Of a stretch of 39,166 nt of DNA, positions 7,685 through 17,200 are shown in pieces. The position numbers and the translations under genes were made by a program. Source of the stretch: a virus; IMG/VR virus record IMGVR_UViG_3300042863_000902, positions 1 through 39,166 of that record; one strand, written 5' to 3'. Position 1 is the first letter of the stretch; the number at the start of each line of letters is the position of its first letter. The notes under the pieces are model-generated. The model saw only the letters and a program-made list of their open reading frames with translations. It had not been told where the DNA came from and ran no database searches.

Positions 7685-8206
7685 ATGTTAGAAAAACTAA
7701 TTGCCATCGCGCAGTCGCAGGTTGGCGTTAGGGAGATTGGCGGGAATAATCGCGGAGATCAAATCCGCGAGTATCAGAAAGCAACTGATCTTGTTCCTGC
7801 CGCTTGGCCTTGGTGTGCCGCTTACATTGATTGGTGTATCAAGGAATGGCTTAAAGACTCTCAAGTTACTAAATGGTTAAATCTTCAGCGAAGCACTCCT
7901 GAAGAATGGCGACCAAAAACTGCGCTTGCTTATGGTCTAACTGCATGGGCTAGGAAAAGGCCAAATACCACTAAGATTTTTACTGAAAAAGACAGGGCAA
8001 AACTTGGAGATATTGTAACATTTGATTTCTCTCATGTTGGCTTTGTTATTAGCGATGATGGTTCATCTATTCAAGTGGTAGAAGGAAATACCAATGGCAG
8101 AGGCGATAGGGATTCGCTATTCGGAGATGGCGTATGGAAAAAAACTAGAAAAAAAACGCTTGTAAAAGATTTGATTCGGATTAATCCAAGTATCGCATCG
8201 ATATAA
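7685..8206 (+). CDS. CHAP-type endolysin
   Basis: 173 residues. N-terminal helix (LIAIAQSQVGVREIGGNN) followed by the catalytic segment WPWCAAYIDWC with probable nucleophile Cys44, then LGDIVTFDFSHVGFVI containing His117, and VVEGNTN with Glu133/Asn135 as likely third residue. This is the Cys-His-(Glu/Asn) order of CHAP/NlpC-like amidase endolysins that cut peptidoglycan peptides. There is no separate wall-binding domain, as is usual for phages of Gram-negative hosts, and no signal peptide, so export relies on the neighbouring holins. The start abuts the preceding stop. Confidence 0.8.
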   Translation: MLEKLIAIAQSQVGVREIGGNNRGDQIREYQKATDLVPAAWPWCAAYIDWCIKEWLKDSQVTKWLNLQRSTPEEWRPKTALAYGLTAWARKRPNTTKIFTEKDRAKLGDIVTFDFSHVGFVISDDGSSIQVVEGNTNGRGDRDSLFGDGVWKKTRKKTLVKDLIRINPSIASI

Positions 8207-8212
8207 ATAAAT

Positions 8213-8959
8213 ATGGCTAATATTGCACACAGATGGAAAAAAGTGTTAGCAGTTTCATGCACTCATGCAAAATACTGCGACAAAGAAGCACTCGATGCAG
8301 TTCTGAAGTTTCAAAAAGACTTTAAGCCGCATACAACAATTCATCTCGGAGATTTTGTTGATTTAACCGCTCTCATGGCAGGCGCAAAAGGTTCAAGCGA
8401 GGCAGAGCCATTGATTCCAGACATTGATACTGGACTCATGCACTTGAAAATGCTCAAGGCAAATATTGTTCTTTGTGGAAACCATGAAGATCGTGCATGG
8501 AGACTTCAATCAAGCAACAATGCTGTCGTAGCTCATGCCGCATACAAGATTGTTGAAGCAATTGGAGATTGCTGTAAAAAACTTCGCGCTCCGCTAATCC
8601 CTTGGGATGGTGTTTTTCAAATGTTCGACATCGCAGACATTGGATTTCAGCACGGAGTTTTGTTTAACGAGATGGCTGCTAGGGATACGGCTGAAGCATT
8701 CTGCAACAGCACAAGAAGGAAGGTTTGCTTCGGCCACACGCATAAGGTTTCCATGCAATCTGGCAGGAATCTTGTAGGCGGAACTGGATACAATATCGGA
8801 TCTCTAACTAAAAGGTCTGCGATGGAGTATGCAAAGGGACGAAGGGCTACACTTGCATGGCAACAAGGATTTTTATGGGGAGAGTATTGCGAGGAGTTGA
8901 AGCAATCTTGTATTCACATAACAAGCCGAGAATCAAATCAACCTTGGAGGCTTCCATGA
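8213..8959 (+). CDS. calcineurin-like metallophosphoesterase
   Basis: 248 residues carrying the family's metal-binding blocks in order: SCTHAKYCD at 15-23, GDFVD at 46-50, GNHED at 89-93, FQHG with His147, and GHTH at 174-177. The first block normally reads D-x-H; here the aspartate is Cys16, so one metal ligand is replaced. Such phage enzymes may hydrolyse phosphodiesters or nucleotides; the substrate is unknown. It lies just after the lysis genes behind an ATAAATAAAT-ATG start and overlaps the next gene by ATGA. Confidence 0.75.
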   Translation: MANIAHRWKKVLAVSCTHAKYCDKEALDAVLKFQKDFKPHTTIHLGDFVDLTALMAGAKGSSEAEPLIPDIDTGLMHLKMLKANIVLCGNHEDRAWRLQSSNNAVVAHAAYKIVEAIGDCCKKLRAPLIPWDGVFQMFDIADIGFQHGVLFNEMAARDTAEAFCNSTRRKVCFGHTHKVSMQSGRNLVGGTGYNIGSLTKRSAMEYAKGRRATLAWQQGFLWGEYCEELKQSCIHITSRESNQPWRLP

Positions 8960-9267
8960 CGCCAAATGATTTTCTTAAAATTATTCAACAAGAAACCTGT
9001 CCTGTAGAGGAAATCCCAGAAGGTTGGTATTGCGTTGAGGATTTATTGAAAAAATGGAATGCATGCAAAACATTAGTTCATAAAAGAATTAAGCAAGGTA
9101 AAGAATTGGGTTATGTCACTCAAAAAAAATTCATAGTTAAAAGGGGTGCGGTTAGAAGCGTTCCATATTACAAATTCCATGAAAAAGAAAATAATCAAAA
9201 AGACAATAAACGGAAAGTCATGGAAGATACGATTAGGTCATGCGGGAAAAACAAACGGAGTCGATAA
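8956..9267 (+). CDS. small winged-helix-like protein
   Basis: 103 residues from the ATG overlapping the phosphoesterase stop; a longer in-frame start at 8857 lies inside that gene and is less likely. Residues 25-75 (GWYCVEDLLKKWNACKTLVH then KRIKQGKELGYV) look like a helix-turn-helix followed by a wing (KKFIVKRGAVRSVPYYKF), so DNA binding is plausible. The lysine-rich tail overlaps the next gene by 89 bases in another frame, an unusually long overlap. Function unknown. Confidence 0.55.
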   Translation: MTPNDFLKIIQQETCPVEEIPEGWYCVEDLLKKWNACKTLVHKRIKQGKELGYVTQKKFIVKRGAVRSVPYYKFHEKENNQKDNKRKVMEDTIRSCGKNKRSR

Positions 9268-9451
9268 CGATGGCATTTGTGACTATTCGATTAGAACTAT
9301 TTTCATCAATCCAAAATGCGAAAGGTCAATGCTGAATGTTCTATGCCATGAATTGCTTCATGCAAGATTCCCCGATCTTGAGGAGGAAGCAGTCGAAGAC
9401 ATGGGGACACTTCTGGCGGAAAGCTATGAAGAAATGGAACAAATTTCTTGA
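9179..9451 (+). CDS. small HExxH zinc metalloprotein
   Basis: 90 residues from ATG 9179; a start at 9146 would add 11 atypical residues. The core CHELLHARFPDLEEEAVED holds the HExxH zinc motif with acidic residues downstream that could give the third ligand. N-terminal strands (INGKSWKIRLGHAGK, YSIRTIFIN) fit small SprT- or ImmA-like peptidase folds. It could be a protease that trims virion or host proteins. It overlaps the winged-helix gene by 89 bases. Confidence 0.6.
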   Translation: MKKKIIKKTINGKSWKIRLGHAGKTNGVDNDGICDYSIRTIFINPKCERSMLNVLCHELLHARFPDLEEEAVEDMGTLLAESYEEMEQIS

Positions 9452-9457
9452 TATGTT

Positions 9458-9486
9458 TTGACAAAGTAATTTCAAACAATTAAACC
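9458..9486 (+). promoter_or_regulatory. putative promoter of second collagen-like fibre
   Basis: TTGACA 9458-9463, 17-base spacer, TAAACC 9481-9486, ten bases before the ATG at 9496. Arrangement is like that before the collagen-like gene at 5021, and again would leave almost no leader. Confidence 0.35.
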
Positions 9487-9495
9487 AACAAAATT

Positions 9496-12081
9496 ATGTC
9501 CTGCAATTGCAATAATTCCACATACAGCAACACCTGCTGCCCAGACACTCCTTATCCACAAGTCTCTCCAGAAAGCGTTCCATCTTTGATTGGCAATCTT
9601 GTTTATGCTCTTTATGGAACAATTAGTAAGACTGTAGTAAATGGACGAGTTGTTTGGGATATTCCTTGCGACCCCAATAATACTGCTGAAGTAGATCAGA
9701 TTCCCCGTGAAGAAGGCGAAGGTTTGTTGTGCTACCTTCTGCGTTTATTTGCAAATAGTCTTGATGGTTACGGATCGTTTTTGCGTTGGGGATTTACTGG
9801 TTCTGGTCAATCTGCATTCACTCTGACTGGAGCTTATCAACCAGATCGAAATGCTTATTTGGCATACATTGATGGTGTCGTTCAAGACCCGATTAGTTAT
9901 ACAATTTCGACTTCATTGCCACGAGTTTTAACGCTTGATACAGCACTTCCAACAGGGTCAATTTTGACTATTGTTGAGCTTTCAAGCCGAGCTGGCGCGA
10001 CTGGAGCCACTGGCGTTGTTGGAAGCACTGGAGCTACAGGTATTCAAGGAAATGTTGGAGCATCTGGAGCAACGGGTTTAACTGGGCCTCAAGGTGCAAC
10101 CGGACTTGGCTCAACTGGCGCAACAGGAGTTATTGGCGCAACTGGTATTAGGGGCGCAACTGGCGCGACAGGTGCTGGAACAACTGGCGCAACTGGATTG
10201 ACTGGCGCAACTGGCGTGGCAGGTTCAGCAGGCCCGTTTGGTGGTGTTCGTTGGGCTTATACTGGTAGCAATAATACCACATTTAATATTTCAGGGAATA
10301 CGACAAACAACCCATTAGCTTATTCAGTAAATATTGATGGCGTAACTCAAGACCCCAATAATTATTCAATAAGCGGGGCAATCTTAACAATGTCGTCACC
10401 TGTTCCCGCAGGATCGCAAATTGTAATTATATCATTGAATGGAATTGCTGGAGCAACTGGAATTAAAGGTTCAACTGGCGCGTCTGGAATTTCACAGGTT
10501 ATTGTTCGTCAAAGTTTTACAGCGCATGACATTGATACTGGATATAAGCAATTTTACTATACTCCAGATGCTCCTATTGGATGGACATACGGAACTCGAC
10601 TTCGCGCAGTAGCCAACTCTGCATATCCTTACGATTGGGTCGAGGGAAATGTCATGGAGGTGAATGACTCTTGGGTTAAGCTATGGATTGATACTGCACA
10701 AGGTGCTGGCAATTTCGCCGACTGGATGATTGGCATTGCAGGAGATGGTGGACTTGGTGCAACTGGCCCAACTGGCGCGACAGGAAGCACTGGCCCTCAA
10801 GGAGCGACTGGAGCAGGAACTACTGGAGCGACTGGATTGACTGGATTGACTGGAGCAACTGGCCCATCCGGTGGGCCTACTGGTGCTACAGGATTGACTG
10901 GAGCAACTGGACTTCTTGGGACAACTGGTGCTACAGGCCCAATTTCTCCTGCTGGTGGAATTCGTTGGGCTTATGTTTCTGATGGAACTACACTTGTCTA
11001 CAACATTGCCGGAGCTATTTCAACGCTTCAAACTGCATTTCTTGTTGTATTTGATGGTGTCGTTCAAGACCCCAATAATTATACTATCGCCTCTGGCAGT
11101 CCATATACGATCACTCTGACAACTGCTCCTGCAAGTGGTGTTAGTATTGTAATTGTTTCGCTTAATGGCATTCAAGGCGCAACTGGCCCATCCGGTGGGC
11201 CTACTGGTGCTACAGGATTGACTGGACTCACGGGATCAACTGGCATTCAAGGTATACAAGGAGCCACGGGAAGCACAGGAAGCACAGGAATTTCTGGAGC
11301 TACTGGAGCTACTGGTGTTGCTGGAACTAATGGAACTAATGGCAGCACTGGGGCTACTGGAATTCAAGGCATCCAAGGAAATCAAGGTTCAACTGGTGCT
11401 ACAGGTATAGGTTCAACTGGAGCTACAGGAATACAAGGTGTAACTGGAGGGCAAGGTTCTACAGGCGCAACTGGCCCTGCTGGGACTCCTGCTCCAACAC
11501 AAGGAGCAGCTAAAGCATGGGTCAATGTTGACATGACCACATTAAATAATACACTCGGTTATCTTGGACAACCTTGGACTGGAGACAAGGCATCTGGCAA
11601 TGCAACAATTACAGTTAATTGCCAAACTGCTCATGGATTGAAAACTGGAAATTATGTTGCTGCAACCTTTGGAAGCGTTCTTGGCGGCAGTGCAAGATCA
11701 ACTATAACAGTTATCACTGCAAGTATTTTTACTATTGAAGGAACTACCACAAGTGGAAGTTTCTCTGGTGAACCAGCATCAACCATCTACGCTGCAACTA
11801 TATCATCAGGATATAATGTAACTTCTGTATTTAGGGAAGCAGCACCTACTGTGGGAACTGGAACTGCATATATTAATTTTGACACTGCATTAGGAACATC
11901 AAATTATGCTTCATTTGCAACAGCAGAAGATGAAACTATTCCAACGCCAGTTGCACACATGGCAGTATGCAGTAGAGATGAAAAAACACAAAATTATCAA
12001 AAGGTTGTAACATTTACAAATTCAACACAACCTCCTACGGCTGAAAATATAAAATTAAGCTACATCGCATTTTCAAACTAA
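9496..12081 (+). CDS. collagen-like tail fibre with repeated globular inserts
   Basis: 861 residues. Cysteine-rich start ([17 protein letters not shown]), then collagen-like Gly-X-Thr runs alternating with three related domains of about 65 residues that begin RW(A/G)(Y/F) and contain DGVxQDPxxY: near residues 96-168, 252-318 and 491-560. The fibre at 5021 carries a fourth copy. Another insert (about 335-415) is unrelated. The end (about 675-861) is a non-collagen domain, the likely receptor-binding or trimerisation head. A 48-base direct repeat lies inside the gene. Expected to form a trimeric flexible fibre. Confidence 0.7.
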   Translation: MSCNCNNSTYSNTCCPDTPYPQVSPESVPSLIGNLVYALYGTISKTVVNGRVVWDIPCDPNNTAEVDQIPREEGEGLLCYLLRLFANSLDGYGSFLRWGFTGSGQSAFTLTGAYQPDRNAYLAYIDGVVQDPISYTISTSLPRVLTLDTALPTGSILTIVELSSRAGATGATGVVGSTGATGIQGNVGASGATGLTGPQGATGLGSTGATGVIGATGIRGATGATGAGTTGATGLTGATGVAGSAGPFGGVRWAYTGSNNTTFNISGNTTNNPLAYSVNIDGVTQDPNNYSISGAILTMSSPVPAGSQIVIISLNGIAGATGIKGSTGASGISQVIVRQSFTAHDIDTGYKQFYYTPDAPIGWTYGTRLRAVANSAYPYDWVEGNVMEVNDSWVKLWIDTAQGAGNFADWMIGIAGDGGLGATGPTGATGSTGPQGATGAGTTGATGLTGLTGATGPSGGPTGATGLTGATGLLGTTGATGPISPAGGIRWAYVSDGTTLVYNIAGAISTLQTAFLVVFDGVVQDPNNYTIASGSPYTITLTTAPASGVSIVIVSLNGIQGATGPSGGPTGATGLTGLTGSTGIQGIQGATGSTGSTGISGATGATGVAGTNGTNGSTGATGIQGIQGNQGSTGATGIGSTGATGIQGVTGGQGSTGATGPAGTPAPTQGAAKAWVNVDMTTLNNTLGYLGQPWTGDKASGNATITVNCQTAHGLKTGNYVAATFGSVLGGSARSTITVITASIFTIEGTTTSGSFSGEPASTIYAATISSGYNVTSVFREAAPTVGTGTAYINFDTALGTSNYASFATAEDETIPTPVAHMAVCSRDEKTQNYQKVVTFTNSTQPPTAENIKLSYIAFSN
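10855..11226 (+). repeat. 48-base exact direct repeat pair in fibre gene
   Basis: The same 48 bases occur at 10855-10902 and 11179-11226, encoding a [14 protein letters not shown]-type collagen stretch. They flank the third RWAY-type domain, so recombination between them would delete or duplicate one domain in frame (324 bases, 108 codons). Confidence 0.8.
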
Positions 12082-12083
12082 CA

Positions 12084-12133
12084 AACAACTAAAAACAAAA
12101 AACAACAAAAACTAAAAAAGAAAAATTAAAATT
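12084..12133 (+). promoter_or_regulatory. A/C-rich leader without G before fibre gene
   Basis: Almost pure A and C with a few T (units such as AAAAAC and CAAC), ending AAATTAAAATT-ATG. It matches the leaders of the capsid gene and the gene at 2371 and contains no Shine-Dalgarno sequence. Confidence 0.45.
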
Positions 12134-13534
12134 ATGCCATTAACTAAAGCAACAACTAATGTAGTCAACCTCGACAAAGACACACTTATCAACGGACTTA
12201 CTGTTGGTCGAGGTTCTGGAACTAATAATAGTTCTACAGCAGTTGGAATAAATGCACTTTTAAACAACACAACTGGACAAAATAATACAGCAATTGGTTA
12301 CATTGCACTTGATTCTAACACAACTGGAAACTACAACACAGCAATAGGAGAGTCGTCACTTGCCAGTAACATAAGTGGAGACTATAACACAGCCAGCGGT
12401 GCAGGCGCACTCGCATTCAACACAACTGGAAACGACAACACAGCCAGCGGTGTAACCGCACTTTACTCCAACACAACTGGGGGCTTTAACACAGCCAGCG
12501 GTGCAGGCGCACTTTACTCCAACACAACTGGAAACGACAACACAGCCAGCGGTGTAAGCGCACTCCGCTTCAACACAACTGGAGCCAACAACACAGCCAG
12601 CGGTGTATACGCACTTTTAAACAACATATCTGGTATACAAAACACAGCCAGCGGTGTAAGCGCACTCGCATTCAACACAACTGGAGACTATAACACAGCC
12701 AGCGGTGTAAGCGCACTCTCCTCCAACACAACTGGAAACTACAACACAGCCAGCGGTGTAAGCGCACTCTCCTCCAACACAACTGGAAACAGCAACACAG
12801 CAATCGGTGCAGGCACTTTAGAATTTAACACAACTGGAGACAGCAACACAGCTAGTGGAACTACCGCATTGTATCAAAATCAATCAGGAATTAGAAATAC
12901 AGGTTGTGGATTTTATGCTTTAGGAAACACTACAACATACAACAATTGTTCGGCATTAGGATATGATGCTCAAGTAAGTGCTTCTAACCAAGTTCAACTT
13001 GGTGATTCAGCAACTACCACATACGCTTATGGAGCAGTTCAAGATCGTTCTGACATCCGCGATAAAACTGATATTCGTGATACCGAACTTGGACTTGAAT
13101 TTGTAAATGCACTTCGTCCAGTTGATTTCAAGTGGGATATGCGTGAGGACTATCGTCCAGAAGCACCCGCTCCTGTGATTAAGCCTGCTGATCTTAAAGA
13201 AGACGCTACCGAAGAGGAAAAAGCTAAATACGCTCAAGAACTCGCCGCATACAACGCTTACAAAGTTGAGCTTGATAAGTGGCTTGAAGATGTAAAACTT
13301 GCCAACATCACTCACGATGGCAGCAAGAAGCGTAGTCGTTTCCATCATGGTTTGATTGCTCAAGAAGTAAAAACAGTTCTTGACGCTAAAGGAATTGATT
13401 TTGGTGGTTTCCAAGATCACTCTGTCAAAGGTGGAGATGATGTTCTTTCGATTGGTTATGTCGAACTCATCGCTCCAATGCTTAAAGCAATCCAAGAACT
13501 CTCTGCCAAAGTTGCTGAATTGGAAGCTAAATAA
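12134..13534 (+). CDS. tail fibre with 17-residue repeats and S74 chaperone
   Basis: 466 residues. After a 35-residue start come 14 tandem 17-residue repeats (36-273) of the type ASGVSALSSNTTGNYNT, as in the left-handed beta-roll heads of YadA-like trimeric adhesins. A neck follows, then a Peptidase_S74 intramolecular chaperone (about 304-466) with Ser306 and Lys311 in DRSDIRDKTDIRD, LRPVDFKW, HGLIAQEV and a C-terminal coiled coil. S74 domains help the trimer fold and then cleave themselves off. The domain contains an unusual EEKAKYAQELAAYNAYKVEL insertion. A probable receptor-binding fibre. Confidence 0.8.
   Translation: MPLTKATTNVVNLDKDTLINGLTVGRGSGTNNSSTAVGINALLNNTTGQNNTAIGYIALDSNTTGNYNTAIGESSLASNISGDYNTASGAGALAFNTTGNDNTASGVTALYSNTTGGFNTASGAGALYSNTTGNDNTASGVSALRFNTTGANNTASGVYALLNNISGIQNTASGVSALAFNTTGDYNTASGVSALSSNTTGNYNTASGVSALSSNTTGNSNTAIGAGTLEFNTTGDSNTASGTTALYQNQSGIRNTGCGFYALGNTTTYNNCSALGYDAQVSASNQVQLGDSATTTYAYGAVQDRSDIRDKTDIRDTELGLEFVNALRPVDFKWDMREDYRPEAPAPVIKPADLKEDATEEEKAKYAQELAAYNAYKVELDKWLEDVKLANITHDGSKKRSRFHHGLIAQEVKTVLDAKGIDFGGFQDHSVKGGDDVLSIGYVELIAPMLKAIQELSAKVAELEAK
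12239..12952 (+). repeat. 14 tandem 51-base repeats
   Basis: Each 51-base unit codes one 17-residue turn with core AxGxxxLxxNTTGxxNT. The third-position and variable-residue differences between units are clustered (VSALSS, AGALYS, VYALLN), while adjacent copies near 12700-12790 are nearly identical, a sign of recent copy-number change. Confidence 0.85.
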
Positions 13535-13535
13535 T

Positions 13536-13937
13536 ATGCCATATACATCCAAAAAAGTAAGTTTGCCAGATGGCTTTGTTGACCTTGGCGAAGAAATGAA
13601 GCCAATGACGGCTATTGAAATTGAGCGCGAACCATCCTCCGTTCACTATCCTTCTCTCTATTTTAGCAATGCTAAAGAGTTGATGGATTTCCCGAAAGAT
13701 GGAACTGCTGTCATTCACTTCAAGAAAGTCATGGAAAAGAAAGAGACTGTGATGCGCGATGGCGAAGAGAAGAAATGCTATTGCGTAGAACTTGAAATCC
13801 ATGGCATTAAATCCAATGGCAAATCCAAGATGGAGCCAATGATGGAGGAAGAAGAGGATGATGAGGACGCTATTGAAAAAGGATTGAAAGAAGCCGAGGG
13901 AGAAGAAGACGAAACCAAAGAAGAATACGAAGATTAA
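13536..13937 (+). CDS. acidic-tailed small protein, unknown
   Basis: 133 residues from ATG 13536, two bases after the fibre stop. N-terminal part is mixed (SLPDGFVDLGEEMKPMTAIE), the middle beta-rich (AVIHFKKVMEKKETV), and the last 35 residues are almost all D, E, K and M. It may be a scaffolding, chaperone or ssDNA-mimic-type protein; acidic tails are common in phage assembly factors. No family recognised. Confidence 0.6.
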   Translation: MPYTSKKVSLPDGFVDLGEEMKPMTAIEIEREPSSVHYPSLYFSNAKELMDFPKDGTAVIHFKKVMEKKETVMRDGEEKKCYCVELEIHGIKSNGKSKMEPMMEEEEDDEDAIEKGLKEAEGEEDETKEEYED

Positions 13938-13941
13938 TTTT

Positions 13942-14271
13942 ATGTCCGATAAAACAATGCCTCCAACTGAGGCTCCAACTCCAACACCAGAAGCGATGCT
14001 AGGGGAAATGGCCGCACCAACACCTGAAATGGCTGCTCCTGCTGATAGCGGGAAAGTTATGGTTCAAATGCCATCTGATGCGTTTGACAATCTTTACACC
14101 TTATTCAATCAGCTCGCTTCTGGACTTGATGCTCTTAAAGCTGAAATTGATGCCCAAAAACAAGGTGGTGCGACTGCTCCTGCCGCTGAAGAAGCTATGG
14201 CTGAAGAAATGCCAATGCCTGCTGACGAAGATTTTCTAAAAAGTATTGCACAAGAAGGTTCGATGCGATAA
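13942..14271 (+). CDS. Pro/Ala-rich small protein, possible scaffold
   Basis: 109 residues with low-complexity ends (TEAPTPTPEAMLGEMAAPTP; MAEEMPMPADEDF) around one predicted helix (AFDNLYTLFNQLASGLDALK). Acidic and disordered at both ends. Placed directly before the tail-adaptor-like gene; assembly role is an inference. Confidence 0.55.
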   Translation: MSDKTMPPTEAPTPTPEAMLGEMAAPTPEMAAPADSGKVMVQMPSDAFDNLYTLFNQLASGLDALKAEIDAQKQGGATAPAAEEAMAEEMPMPADEDFLKSIAQEGSMR

Positions 14272-14280
14272 TTTCGCTCC

Positions 14281-17200
14281 ATGTTTGTCTCTCAAATCTT
14301 TGAAGAATGCGCTGAAATCTTAGGAACAACTGACGAAAGTAAGATCTTTCGCAAGATTCAGCAGGCAGTAGCAACTCTAATGGAGTCTGGACATTGGACT
14401 CATTCAGTTGCTGATGTCGATGTCTGCACGGGTTGGGATAAATGTAGCGTCACTCTTCCTCGCGGAATTGATGTTCCTCTTGCTGTTAATATTGATGGTT
14501 CTCCAACATATTTCCGCAATCGTCTATTTCAATATCATGTAAATAAAGGCGGAATGTTTAATTCCGTTGAATGGGCATGGGATGATCGAGGATATGTTGC
14601 AACGCTGATGGACATTATTCAGCCTTCCCAGCTTGTAGCTGTAGCTGAACTAGAGAATGATGTTGGCAAGACAATCCGTGTTCTTGGGAAAGATCAAAAC
14701 AACAGGACGATTCGTTCCCAGCTTGCTAACGGAACTGGCGTTGATGGTCTTCTAATCCCTATTCACTCTCAGTCTGATTTTGCATACGGAACGATTACTC
14801 CAGATGATGCTACTGTAAAGACCCGTAGCGTTGCTATTACGCCAATCAATCTCTTTACTGGTGCAACCGCTCACGGACTATCATCTGGTCAAGGGATGAG
14901 CGTTACAGCGACAACTGGAACGATTCCTGTAGCGTTGGAGAATGGCCAGACATACTACATTGGCGTTATTGATGCGTTCACAGTCCAGCTTTTCAATGAT
15001 CCTCTTAACGCGGAGGCATTGCAGTATCCGATAGATTTGCAGAGCATTGTAGGTGCTGGTAACTTGACATTCCGTGATACGCGAGAGGCGGAAGTTGTGA
15101 CTGCGCTTCAGCTTTCGTCCGCACCTGCATTTACACTTGATACTGCTAACCAGATTACATTCCCAACTGGTCAGTCCCTTCCATCACCACTTAACTCAAA
15201 CCAGACATATTATGCGAATGCTGAAGATGCAACGCATCTGACTGTATTCGAGAGCGAGAATGATGCAAAAAAGAATATCAATCCAGTTTACACTACTGGA
15301 ACGACTGGGCCAGTTCCTCCCGCGCTGGGAACTCTGTATGCTGACATTCGCAAACAAATTGATCCTCAGACAACTCTGACATTCTCTGTTCGTCACTACT
15401 ACAATGATGGAGATCAAGTTCAAGCATTTACTGCATCTGGCACACTTCCCAAACCACTTATTGCGAATCAAAACTATTTCGTAAATGTTATTGATCCATT
15501 TATTGTTTCACTGCACGAAAATAAAGCAGATGCATTAGCTTCATCTCCTACAAATCTAATCAATCCAATTACAATTAAAGATTCTGGAAGTGGAACAAAT
15601 TCTATTGTTAAACTTATACCAGCATCTGTTACAGTCGGATCAGAGTCTCAAGTAACGGCAACTGGACTCAATATAGCTGCTCCATCTGGTTCTGGAGCGC
15701 AATTCCAAGCTATTACTGTTGGCTCTGTTGTTTCTGTTCAGGTTACTGCTGGCGGTTCTGGATATGGAGCAGCCCCAGATGTTACTTTTTCTGATCCTCC
15801 TTCGCCACCACCGGGAAGCAATATAGAAACATCAACTGCCACTGGATATGCAATTATCGTGTCTGGGGCAGTAAACCAAGTAGTTATTACAAGTGCTGGA
15901 TTGGGATACTCTAGTCCACCAACGATTACCTTTAGTAGCGGTGCGGCAAAAGCAACTGCAAAGATACAAACTTCATTTATTTCTGGATTTAGAAAAGTTT
16001 CAGGTGGATTGAATTATACTGAACCACCACAAGTTAAAATAACTGGAGGAAATGGAAGTGGAGCTACAGCAACAGCAACGATAAATAGTAATGTTCTAAA
16101 TGTTTCTTCAATTACAAGGTCTGGTTCTACTGCAACTGTCACAACATCATCCGCTCATGGTTATAGTGTCGGCCAGTCAGTAACAATTTCTGGAGCAGCA
16201 CCAAACGCGTATAATGGAACAAAAGTAATAACATCTGTTCCATTGACAACAATAAGTGGAGTAACTATTTCTAGGTCTGGAACAATTGCTACTGCCATTA
16301 CTCCAACTCCACATGATTATTCTACTGGAGATGTTGTTACTATTAGTGGAGCAACGCCTATTGGATATAATGGAACATTCGTAGTTACTGTTTATTCTAA
16401 TCCAAATGAGTTTACTTACAGTGTAGCATCTACACTAACAACTCCAGCTACTGGAACTATTACATCTAGTGTCCCTGATCCAACTGGAAATACATTCCAG
16501 TATGCAATCGCGGCTGGAACCGCAACTCCAGCAACAGGCACTATAACATCTTACTCTGGCGATGTAACACAATTAAATGTAGTTACATCTGGCTTTGGAT
16601 ATACTGGCACTCCAACAGTTACAATATCTCCTTCAACTGGTGTATTCGTTTCATTTACATCAACTGGATTATTGCCATCTCCGCTTGTATCTGGAACTGC
16701 ATATCGCGCAGAAGCACCGCTAAATACTTCTGCTGGGAACTTTACTGTTAAGGGTGCTGACTTTAGCGATATTAATATAACATCTTCTGGAACTGGAACA
16801 TTATATGTATCGTTATCTCGTGCATTCAGCGTAACATTTAACAACAACTGGGAGGGTGAGTTTACTAATCTTGCTACTGGGCAAGAATTGTATTTTGGAA
16901 CGGATTATCTACTTCCTAATACCACCCCGTCTATTGATAATGGCGTTACTCCATTTTATCTAAATAAGATAAATAATACGACCGGCAAGATTTACAACAC
17001 TTCATTAAACGCAATAGCTGGTTTGACATCTGATGGATCTCCGATTTCTATTACAAGCATAACTAGCGTTTCAACAGCAGCTACAGTTACAACATCATCA
17101 AATCATGGATATGCCGCTGGAGATACTGTAACAATTACAGGGGCATCGCCTATTGGTTATAATAAATCGCAAGCAGTTATTATTTCTACTCCAGCGTTGA

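Noticed and set aside
12239-12952. CRISPR-like repeat array
   Set aside because: The units are contiguous, in frame and code a repeated protein; there are no unique spacers.
5021-13534. Diversity-generating retroelement target
   Set aside because: Fibre genes and an Mtd-like N-terminus are present, but no reverse transcriptase and no template repeat were seen in the window.
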